From: Tetracentron sinense
Lineage: Eukaryota > Streptophyta > Magnoliopsida > Trochodendrales > Trochodendraceae
DNA length: 64,000 bases
Reading direction: 5' to 3'
Assembly (NCBI GenBank): GCA_015143295.1
Contig: CM026552.1
Coordinates: forward strand, 62,490,944-62,554,943
Shown here: positions 1 through 8,892 of the stretch, one piece after another
How the letters are laid out: every line of letters starts with the position of its first letter
Position numbering within the stretch: position 1 is the first letter of the stretch
Position numbers and translations under genes: made by a program
The notes under the pieces: model-generated
The model's input: only the letters and a program-made list of their open reading frames with translations
Database searches by the model: none
What the model was told of the DNA's origin: nothing

Positions 1-489
1 TAAATGAACTCATCAGATCTAAGGATCATTGAAATTGTTCACTGTGAATGAGAGACCAACTATCTGATAGTATATTTATGCAAGAGGTCTCTCATTGCAT
101 GCAATCAGTCAGTGTACATTTAAGCACCCATATGCTGATGTGTAGTCTCCACTACAATAGTTTGAGATAAAACTATATATCAACCATTGAGAACATCTTA
201 GCATTATGGCAGTCATATAAGTGAAGTGCCCAGCTTTACCCATAGCTGTGACTATATAAGGTATAAGGAACTGGAAAGCTATATCTGCATGTGATAGTCT
301 GATACCTATCACATAGCTTCCCTACAATATATCCTATGGACCTTTGTCGATTTCTCATATTGTATAGATCATCTCATAATCATGGTCAATTACCTATAAT
401 GAATTCACAATAGATAAAGAACTTATCTATTAATCTAATTAATAAGAATCTTACAATCTAAATGATTTTTCTGAGTATAATGTCTAACA
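1..489 (-). repeat. 3' LTR of the minus-strand copia element (partial)
   Basis: On the minus strand the LTR starts TGTTAGAC at 489, directly after the polypurine tract AAGTGGGAGAT (490-500), the usual plant copia junction. It runs off the left edge of the window, so its full length is unknown. No gene is visible here; the short open frames are chance. Confidence 0.75.
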
Positions 490-1251
490 ATCTCCCACTT
501 GCCCTAAAAGTTACTGTGATATAGATTTCAATCTTATACTATCTAAGTGTGTTACAAATAATTTATCTGATAAAGTTTTAGTCATCGGGTCAGCAACATT
601 AAGTTAAGACCTAATCTTTGTAACAATGATATCTTGCCTCTCAATGATCTCACGAATGAGATGATACTTGCACATGTTTCATCTTCTTGTGGCTCCTAGG
701 TTCTTTGCTATGAGCTACTGCACCATTACTATCACAAAAGAGAGTAATAGGTTCAAGTGCCGAAGGAACATTTCCTAGCTCTTGCAAAAACCTTCTAAAC
801 CAGACTGCTTCTTTTGGTGCTTTAGAAGCTGCAATATATTATGCTTCTGTGGTGAAGTCTACCATACTCTTCTAGTTCATGATGCGCCAACTGATAGCAG
901 CACCACCCAGTGTGAACACATACCCAGATGTGGAAGCTCTATTGTCCAGATTAGATTGGAAATTGGAATCAATATAACCTAATCCAACTAGACCTTCTGA
1001 TTGAAAAGTAAGCACATAATCCTCAGTCTTTTTTAGGTACTTCATGATGTGCTTCACAGTAGTCCAATGATTAACACCTGGATTGCTTTGAAATTGACTA
1101 ACAACTCCCAATGCATGACAGATATCCGGTCTAGTACATAGCATGGCATACATAAGGCTCCCAACTACCAAAGCATTAGGGCACCTCTTCATCTGCTCAA
1201 TCTCATCAGCTCATGCAGAGCCATCTTTTAAGACAAAGTAACACCATGCCT
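490..1251 (-). pseudogene. copia RNase H / 3' end of pol (decayed)
   Basis: The minus-strand frame 1192-872 reads the RT/RNase H junction of a plant copia polyprotein, including VGSLMYAMLCTRPDI, then STSGYVFTLGGAAISW. The remainder (871 to about 545) continues in shifted frames with the RNase H C-terminal pattern and then the polypurine tract. In the intact family this domain removes the RNA strand of the RNA/DNA hybrid during reverse transcription. Stops after ISWRIMN and several frame changes mean it is not functional. The upstream part of the domain lies beyond solo LTR 1, at 4580-4684. Confidence 0.85.
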
Positions 1252-2284
1252 AAAAGTGTAGAACCCCAAAACCGAGTTCACTAGGCCGTGAATAACGCCC
1301 TTGTGTGGTGAGTGTAAAGGCTTAAGGCTTTTACATTTTATTCTTGGTACCATAGTTCATTTCGTTCTTGGTAGTTTGGTGAGTTAAGTGAGGGTTTAAG
1401 GTGCGGCTGTTGAATCTCAAAAGAGAGTATAAATACTCTCTGTGTGTAAAAGCAAGGGTATATAAAATATCCTAAGTGCTCAAGGGGTTTTAAGTGAATA
1501 GTGTTAGTGTGCGATGCATCTAAAAGCCTAAGGCCTAAGGCCTACCATGTGTTCTTGATAGTGGGGACAGTGAAGTGAGGATTTTTTTTATGCGTATGTT
1601 GAGTCTAAAAACAAGAGTATAATAATACTCGAGTATCTAGGGTATAAATACCCTAAGTGTGAATGTAGAATCCTGGACCTTGACGAGATGGCTTGTAAAT
1701 AGTGTCTAATGCTTAAAAGCCTATTGTAATGACTCAAAGGGTTATCAGTGATTGGTTTTGATATATTGCAGGTTGATGATATGTATCGCATGTATTAAAG
1801 CCCTAATAATAGTTTTCTTAAATTTATGGATGTTTGGGATGAAGGAGTAGAGTATAGAATACTCTAAGTGTCAAGAATGGGAATGCCTTAGCATTACCCT
1901 CAACTTTAAGAAACTCTATTTTGATCACCGTTGATCAGAATTGAGTGATTTTTAAATTTTTCGAAAGGTGTTGGAACCCTCTTCAAGGTTCATGTTGATC
2001 ACTTTTCTGGATTTTGAGTCGGAGTTAAGTCAAACATCCGATTTCCAAAATCGGATCTGCTACAAAAATGGATTGATGAAACCCATTTGCATATCAGTCA
2101 GCTTTAGAGCCATTTTTGGTAAATAAAAACTCAAAATTAGGATTTGTAAAACAAATTCAAAGTTGTTCCTCTTCAAAATACGAATCCAACGCAAGTTGAA
2201 TCATCAAAATCCGACAAGCGAGTCAAAATTTATGGCCAAAATACAAAAACGCAAAAATCTGGAAAACTTTCTGCAAAAGCTGCA

Positions 2285-2526
2285 ATCATTCGTAGGGACC
2301 CTACAAACGATTGTAGCGGCGTTACGAACGATCGTAGAGTTGCTACGATCGATCGCAAAGCCCAAAAATTTCTGCAAACTCCCTAAAAAAGCTACGATCG
2401 ATCATAGGAACCTACAAATGATAGTAGAAAGCTACGAACGATCGTAGAGGTATACGAACGATCGTAGATGCACGATTTTGTCTGTGCGATTGTTTTTGGG
2501 GTTTTCACCCCTTTACCTATAAATAG
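2285..2526 (+). promoter_or_regulatory. Palindrome cluster and TATA box of solo LTR 1
   Basis: Repeated palindromic cores (ACGAACGATCGTAG, CTACGATCGATCG and variants) fill 2285-2470. TATAAATAG follows at 2518-2526. The same order is seen in the other LTRs of the window. The cluster is probably an upstream promoter or enhancer element; the role is inferred from position only. Confidence 0.6.
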
Positions 2527-3507
2527 GGGATCATTGGAGGGTTTTGGTTTACCCTAAACTTAAAAAAATGAGTGAGAGGAGAGAAAGAGATTGAAGGTCT
2601 TCCAAGGGAGATGTTGGATTGAAGTCAAGGTTGGATCTTCCACAATCAAGCAAGATCTTCCTCCTCAAGTGTTGCATTTTCCACAAGCTTGGAGTTACAA
2701 ACCAAGGAGGATTTCTCTTCAAGATTTAGAGTTAATCCTCAAGGTTAGTACACCCTCCTAGTTAGCTTAGTAATTACCTAGATTTTCTTAAAAATGATTA
2801 TTGATTTAGCTTGTATATTCTATTTCTTGAGATTAACCAACATTTCCCTCAAATGTGAAAAGTTAACTAAATGTGTATGGATTGAGCTTGTGTAATCTTT
2901 TTCCTGAAATCTATTACGTTACCTAAAATATGAAGATTAAACTAAATGGTAATGAAATTGTGGAATGTGATGGATGTTGGGTGATGAAAATGGGGAAGGG
3001 TAACATATACATAATGATTGCACACTATGTGTTTGATAAAATGCTTGAATAGGAAAAACATAAATAAAAAGAACTATCAGGATGTTAAATGCAAGGTGTT
3101 CAATAACATGCATGAATGGACTTAAAAGCTTAAGACAAAGAAAACATGAGTTAAGAACTTAGAGAAATGTTGCATGCAAGGTGTTTGATGAAATGTTGAA
3201 CTTGAAAAACATGAAGAAAATGCTATAAGGGTATTGCATGTCAAGTGTTTGAAGAAATGTGTGTATGAAGTTTCGAACCAAGATTATGCAATATGAATTA
3301 AGGACCGTTCCCCATTAAATTGGTAATCATGCTAATATGCTTTACATGATCTTAACTTCTCATATGTTGATATATGATGCTTAATTTCATATCACATGAT
3401 GTCACCTATTGATTATACACGAGTGCTAAGAATTGAAATAATGAGTGAAACTCATCAAGAATAATACACAAGAACTCATAAGAACTTACAAGAAATGTTC
3501 ATAAGTA

Positions 3508-3990
3508 TTGGTGGATTGTCAAGGAGGTTGGTAGCTCCGGTTAAGGGTGCTAACCTCTTGCTCACAAGAAAAGCTCACAAGAAATAAAAATGTCAAGGAG
3601 GTTGGTAGCCCCGATTAAGGGTGCTAACCTCTTGCTCACAAGAAAGGCTCACAAGTACATGGTCATGGAGGTTGGTAGCCCAGGGATGTGTGGGTGCTAA
3701 CCTCTTGCTCACAAGAAAGGTCTCATAAGTTGCTCATAAGAAAGGCTCACAAGCATCGAACTGTCAAGGAGGTTGGTAGCCCAGGGTTGTGCGGGTGCTA
3801 ACCTTTGGCTCATAAGAAACTCACAAGTTATTGGATTGTCAAGGATATTGGTAGCCTAGGGTCGTGCGGGTGCTAATCTCTGGCTCATAAGAAAAGATTC
3901 ACAAGTATTGAACTGTCAAGGAGGTTGGTAGCCCAGGGTTGTACGGGTGCTAACCTCTGGCTCATAAGAAAACTCACAAGGAAAGCTCAT
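3508..3990 (+). repeat. Hairpin tandem repeats in solo LTR 1
   Basis: About six diverged units carry GGAGGTTGGTAGC followed by GGGTGCTAACCTC and CTCATAAGAA or CTCACAAGAA. Within a unit GAGGTT can pair with AACCTC. Homologous arrays lie at 6051-6525 and 13852-14389. Confidence 0.75.
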
Positions 3991-4579
3991 AAGGACTTAT
4001 ATGACTCACAGACGTATTTTGGTTTTCATGAGAATTATGATTTGATAAATGCTTTTGTATGATGTTGTTTTGAATGATTATGAACTGTACTCCTTCCAGC
4101 ACTTGCATATGATATTTTGTTTGTTATTACTATTATTAGCTAGGAGCTTGTACTCGCTACGTATTCCATACTCAGCCATACCTATTGATGTCGGCAGGTA
4201 TACCATACGGTTATCAAGGCGGTTCATGGAGAGTAGGAGTTTGCTTGGATTGTCATCCAGATGTTAAGGGTTTTAACATGTGGCCCTAGGGTTGGGACGA
4301 GTGAGAGAGACATGTATTTTGGGATTCTCTTTTGGGTTTTTATGTCTAGGGTTATTTTTTCACTTGAGCTGGCAACTCAGGTTAAGGATTGTTTGTACAT
4401 GTTTTAATTTATATTCAGGTATTGTAAACAAGTGCACTTGGAATACAGTCAAGTTATTAAAGAAATTTTCAGTTCACTATTTAGATTTTCTTATATGATT
4501 CTGTAGGATGGTTGTCGTGGTAGGTAACGAGCCCAAATGCCGCCTAACTCCTAGGGGTAATTTGGGGCGTTACAAAAAG

Positions 4580-4684
4580 GAATGAGAGTTGTCTTACAAT
4601 TACTCATACTGTACCCAGACAAAATCTTGTCTATGTAGGAAGTTTAGCTCAATCCCAACATCCGACATTTTCTATCTCTTAGAA
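4580..4684 (-). pseudogene. copia RT C-terminal fragment between two insertions
   Basis: This 105-bp island of the old copia element is bounded by solo LTR 1 and the full-length Tekay element. Minus-strand reading gives YIDKILSGYSM and then IPFRHGVTLS once solo LTR 1 is skipped, a typical copia RT-to-RNase H linker. It proves that both neighbours inserted into the same element. Confidence 0.85.
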
Positions 4685-5049
4685 TGTAGAACCCCGGATC
4701 TTGATGGCCATGTACGACGAATGATATCATATACTAAAGCATATAAGAATGTATTTATGGTGTATGGGTGTTTGGAATGAAATAGGCAAGAGTATAGAAT
4801 ACTCTTCAGTATTGACAAGGGTTATGCCTTGGCATACCCTCGACTCTAAATAGCCCTAACGTTCACACCGCTCATCGGAATCAAGCGATTCTTGGATTTT
4901 TGGAAAGGTAATTGAACCCTCTTAGGGGTTCATGTTGATCACTTGTCTTGGTGTTGAGTTGGGGTTAGGTCAAAAGACCGATTTCTGTAGTCGGGTCGGT
5001 TTAAAATCTGGATTGACGAAACCCAATCTGGATTGACGAAACCCAATCT

Positions 5050-5288
5050 GCAAAAGTTGCGATCGCTCATAGGGACCCTACGAACGATCGTAGCGGAGCT
5101 ACGAACGATCGTAAATCCCCAGAAATGCTGAAAACTCTCAGGTAAAACTACGATTGATCGTAGGAAGCTATGATCGATCGTAGAAGTCTACGATCGATCA
5201 TAAATCGCTACGAACGATGGTAGATACGCGATTTTACTTTCTTGGATGCGATTTTTTAGGGGTTTTTCACCCCTTACACTATAAATAG
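5050..5288 (+). promoter_or_regulatory. Palindrome cluster and TATA box, 5' LTR of Tekay element
   Basis: Multiple copies of CTACGAACGATCGTAG- and CTACGATCGATCGTAG-like palindromes occupy about 5050-5225, followed by TATAAATAG at 5280-5288. Shortly downstream is a telo-box-like GGGTTACCCTAAACC, near the expected transcript start. Confidence 0.65.
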
Positions 5289-6050
5289 AAGACTTTAGGA
5301 GGGTTTTTGGGTTACCCTAAACCAAGGAGAGTTCCTAGAAAGAGAAGGAAAGGATCTTGAGCATTCCAAAGAGGGTTTTGCTTGAAACCAAGAAGAGCTT
5401 GAATCAAGGGTTTTAGAACCCTAGAACCGTTCTAAAAGGCTTGGATTCTCCAAATCCAACCTCAAACTCGTGTGGAGTACCTCTTCCAAGCTAGGGCAGC
5501 GTTTCTACATCATCCTCAAGGATTTTTCTTTCCCTTTTCAAGGTTAGTACACTCTTCCTAGTTACTTTGGTAATAACCTAGGATTTTTCTAAGTAAATAT
5601 GTGTTGGATCTTCCCCATTGCTCCCTTGTGTTGGTATATGCTAAATCCCTAAAACATAAACAAGATAATACAAACAAATGGTGGAATGTATGAATGGATG
5701 AGGAGTGAAGGCGATTGGATGCCATGTTGTGATGTGTTGAATGATGGGAAAAATGGTGGAAGGGCATATTACGCATAATGAACACACCCCAAGTGTTTGA
5801 TGAAATGTTCGAATGAGAAAATATGAAATAACTAAAGGTAAAAAGGTTGAATACCACATGTTTGATAGAATGCATGAATAAACTAACATTTGAAAGCATG
5901 AGTCACATAAATGTTCCCCATTTGGCAAGTTGTATGCATGTGTTTATTTCGCTTCTTAAATTCTCATGTGAGTTGGGAATTGTTAAAATGCTATATGTCA
6001 TCATGATTTCACGATTGCTATGCACGAGCACATATGTAGATGGAGGATAT

Positions 6051-6525
6051 TGTCAAGGGGGTTGGTAGCCCAGGGATCATGCGGGTACTAACCCCTGGCT
6101 CATAAGAAAGGACTCGAAAATGTTGCACTGTCAAGGAGGTTGGTAGCCCCGGTTAAGGGTGCTAACCTCTGGCTCATAAGAAAGGAAATGGTATTGTCAA
6201 GGAGGTTAGTAGCCCAGGATTATGCGGGTGCTAACCTCTGGCTCATAAGAAAGGTATTGTACTATCAAGGGGGTTGGTAGCCCAGGGATGTGCGGGTGCT
6301 AACCTCTGGCTCATAAGTAAGGTATTGTACTGTCAAGGAGGCTGGTAGCCCAGGGATGTGAGGGTGCTAGCCTCTGGCTCATAAGAAGTGTATTGTACTG
6401 TCAAGGGGGTTGGTATCCCAGGGATGTGCGGGTGCTAACCCCTGGCTCATAAGAAAGGTATTGTACTGTCAAGGAGGTTGGTAGCCCAGGGATATGCGGG
6501 TGCTAACCTCTGGCTCATAAGAAAT
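6051..6525 (+). repeat. Hairpin tandem repeats, 5' LTR of Tekay element
   Basis: Seven units of about 68 bp. Each has a left arm such as GAGGTT and a right arm AACCTC about 25 bases later, followed by CTGGCTCATAAG. Arms vary together: GGGGTT with AACCCC (6058-6063 and 6090-6095), and GAGGCT with AGCCTC (6338-6343 and 6369-6374). The array lies downstream of the TATA box and so should be in the transcribed leader. Confidence 0.85.
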
Positions 6526-6705
6526 ATTGAAAGGACAACTCAAAGAGGAATTGTATGATGGATAGACATGTTTTAGTTTCATAATAATTATGACTTGATA
6601 AAATGTTTATGTATGAGGTTGCTAGAAATGATTATGAACTATACTCCTCCCATTACTTGTATATGATGTTGTTCGTTATTACCATTGTTAGTTAGGGGCT
6701 TGTAC

Positions 6706-6750
6706 TCGCTGAGTATTCCATGCTCAGCCGTACTTTCATGTCGGCAGGTA
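6706..6750 (+). other. Conserved stem-loop block of the Tekay-like LTRs
   Basis: TACTCGCTGAGTATTCCATG is followed by CTCAGCCGTAC and ATGTCGGCAGGTA. GAGTAT and ATGCTC can pair around a three-base loop. The same block is recognisable in every complete Tekay-like LTR of this window, even where the flanks have diverged. Confidence 0.6.
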
Positions 6751-7180
6751 CCCGAGTCCCTCTCGACATTTGTGATCCGGGTCCTTGGATAGAGGAGGAC
6801 TATGGCGAGGAGGAACCTTATGAGGATCTAGTAGTCGAGCCTCAGGCGGAGGCGAGAGACTTAGACCATTGGCCCCACGGAGGCGACTATTGAGCGAGAC
6901 AGAGTTGTATTTTGTCTTTTGTATTTTGTTAGGTGGGCCTGTCCACCTTAGGCTTAGACGTGTTGTACATATGTTAAACTTGGAATACTATTTTGGAACT
7001 TTAGAAGAAAAAAAAAGAGTTGGTTGCGCTTCCGCATTTTATGTTTAGCTTCCGCGCTCTGATTATCATTGTATTAGTATTATATTTTGCCTTGTTCATT
7101 ACAGGATGGTTTGGCAGGTTTGTATAGTCCACCTAAAGTATCCCTAAACTCCTAGGGGGTATTTTGGGGCATGACAGAGG

Positions 7181-7192
7181 TGGTATCAGAGC
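7181..7192 (+). other. Primer binding site (tRNA-iMet), Tekay element
   Basis: TGGTATCAGAGC is complementary to the 3' end of plant initiator Met tRNA and lies four bases after the 5' LTR end. It primes minus-strand DNA synthesis. The 7193-7518 stretch that follows is untranslated leader with no recognisable gene. Confidence 0.95.
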
Positions 7193-7518
7193 CTAGGCGT
7201 TAGAGTCCTTAGAGTCACTAGAACTGATACTATGATTGAACAAGGTCTTAGGCCACTAAGAGGAGTCGTATTCCAAGTATAGACTAATAACTTAGTCTTA
7301 GTCCATAACCGGTTGGAAAGCCAAACCGCACTTAGTAACCTACGCTTGAACACGAACGTATGCTTGTTGTTGCTGTGTATACCTTGACTGAATTGTCATA
7401 TGCTCAATAAATGATAGGGATGCTAAAATTGTTATTAAATATTGTGCAAATATTGAATTGTTGCTAAACACGTACCCAAGTTAGACTCATGTGGTACTGT
7501 CGTTCTCAGGATCACATC

Positions 7519-8756
7519 ATGAGACGCGGTGCTCGGGGTCGCGGATACAATACGAGGGGAAATGGAAGTGATGCCCCTTCCGGTGACGAGCAACCCGATT
7601 TTGCCCAAGCTTTTGCATCTATAGCCGAGATTTTGGCTATGTTTAGCAGCAAGGCCGGTTGCTGTTACTCCTTCTACACCTCCGCCACCTCCGGCACACC
7701 ATGCTTCAGGATTGGAGGCATTTAGGAGATTACGTCCTCCTACCTTTTTTGGTACTACTGACCCCATGGTCACCGAGGCATGGGTGATGCAATTGGAAAA
7801 GATTTTTAGAGCGCTCCACTGCACGGATGAACAGAGAGTGGACTGGGCCACCTTCGTGATGGAAGGTGCGGCCGAGCATTGGTGGAGAGCCGCACAGAGA
7901 CAGAGGGAGTCCACCAGGGCAGGGGAGCCGTGGACATGGCTGGAATTTTTGGATGTCTTCTATAAGCAGTATTTTCCAGCAGCTGTCAAAGAACAGAAGG
8001 AGATTGAATTCATGACTCTTGAACAAGGAGAGTTGAGTGTGGCCGATTATGAGGCTACCTTCGTGGAGTTATCGAGATTCGCACCTCACCTAATTGCATC
8101 AGAGCATATGCGAGTCAGGAAATTTGAGCGGGGATTGAAACCCTCCATTAGAGACAGGGTCTCGATGTTCCAGGTGGCTACCTGGGGAGAGGTTGTGAGC
8201 AAGGCGAAGCTTGCCGAGAAGAATTCGGAAGAATTCTTCAAGAGAAGGGATATGACTCGAGGCCAGTCGAGTAGTTCGGGGTCGGCAGAGAAGAGGGTTA
8301 GGACAGCCCCATATCAGGCATCCAGGCTGATACTGTCACCGAGGCCTCCCTTGACATCACAGGTATCTCGGCCTACCACTACATCGATACCTCGTCCCAC
8401 ACTTTCACAGGCCACCCGATATGTTCCACCTTCATCCTCATCAACATTTGAGGAGTGCTCCTATTGTGGTCGGAGTCACCGGATTGGTGAATGTCGGAGG
8501 ATTTCGGGTGGGTGCTTTCACTGTGGAGATGTGAATCACATGGTCAGGGATTGCCCATGCAGGCAGCTGCAGCCTATCCAACCCCAGGGGAGTAGGCCCC
8601 CAGTTCGACAGGATTCCCAGCCGGGATCCTCACAGGCTTCTGCGTCTAGGCCTTCACGACCCACGTTATCCACTCCACCGCCTCGTAGGGCAAACCAGGG
8701 TCAGGTTTTTGCCTTATCGGAACGGGATGCACGTGCATCTGACGATGTCGTGCAAG
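7519..8756 (+). pseudogene. Tekay gag (capsid and nucleocapsid), one frameshift
   Basis: Start ATG at 7519 (MRRGARGRGYNTRG) in frame 1. A frameshift lies around 7640-7656, after which the gag continues in frame 2 (ARPVAVTPSTPPPPP, then FRRLRPPTFFGTTDP). The capsid-like retrotrans_gag region includes WVMQLEKIFRALHCTDEQ and EHWWR. Two zinc knuckles follow: CSYCGRSHRIGEC (C-x2-C-x3-H-x4-C) and [14 protein letters not shown] (C-x2-C-x4-H-x4-C), both with all metal ligands. Gag packages the RNA into virus-like particles. The frame would stop at 8771-8773, but that stop lies within the proposed intron 8757-8892; skipping it carries gag in frame into protease. Confidence 0.9.
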
Positions 8757-8892
8757 GTACGCTATCATGCTAAAGTTTCGAGTTGTAATTGGCTGTTATT
8801 ATGTAATGTGATTGCTTATATGTATGACATGCTACCTGTACTTATGTGTTATTGCGTGAAATCTATTAACGTGAATTTAATTAATCACACAG
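8757..8892 (+). other. Probable spliceosomal intron between gag and protease
   Basis: The 136-bp interval begins GTACGC and ends CACACAG (GT-AG) and is clearly AT-rich. Before it gag reads DDVVQ in frame 2; after it protease reads [16 protein letters not shown] in frame 0. Joining 8756 to 8893 completes a Gly codon and gives an open frame of the length expected for this family, while reading through hits a stop at 8771-8773. Weak point: the 5' end of the interval itself encodes GTLSC, which resembles the family's usual GTLSV, so an insertion that happens to be splice-compatible is possible. Confidence 0.6.

Larger units (their letters stand above)
1257..4574 (+). mobile_element. Solo LTR 1, Tekay-like gypsy family
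   Basis: It starts TGTAGAACCCC and ends GGGGCGTTACA, with identical flanking target duplications AAAAG at 1252-1256 and 4575-4579. There is no internal region, so this is a solo LTR left by LTR-LTR recombination. At 3.3 kb it is long for a plant LTR. The block order matches the LTRs of the full-length element at 4685-15041: a conserved block near 2185-2245, a palindrome cluster, a TATA box, hairpin tandem repeats, the stem-loop block (4153-4200) and the 3' terminal block with ACTCCTAGGGG. It interrupts the copia RT/RNase H region. The many differences from the LTRs of 4685-15041 suggest an older insertion or another subfamily. Confidence 0.9.
4685..7176 (+). repeat. 5' LTR of the full-length Tekay element
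   Basis: It starts TGTAGAACCCCGG and ends GGGGCATGACA just before the primer site. At 2492 bp it is about 250 bp shorter than the 3' LTR. The differences include a deletion near 5040 (with a duplicated GATTGACGAAACCCAAT), loss of one palindrome unit near 5110, and one hairpin repeat unit fewer. Elsewhere the two LTRs are nearly identical, so the insertion is fairly young. Confidence 0.93.

Noticed and set aside
5558-5928. Minus-strand frames of 95-113 codons, repeated at 13355-13725
   Set aside because: They recur only because the two LTRs are copies. The translated sequence is low in protein-like character.
6051-6525. Direct repeats that could be mistaken for a CRISPR array
   Set aside because: Units are diverged, contiguous and lie within a plant LTR that has homologous copies; there are no unique spacers and no cas genes.
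7435-8026. Minus-strand frames overlapping Tekay gag
   Set aside because: They are antisense shadows of the gag and protease coding frames, with no recognisable motif.
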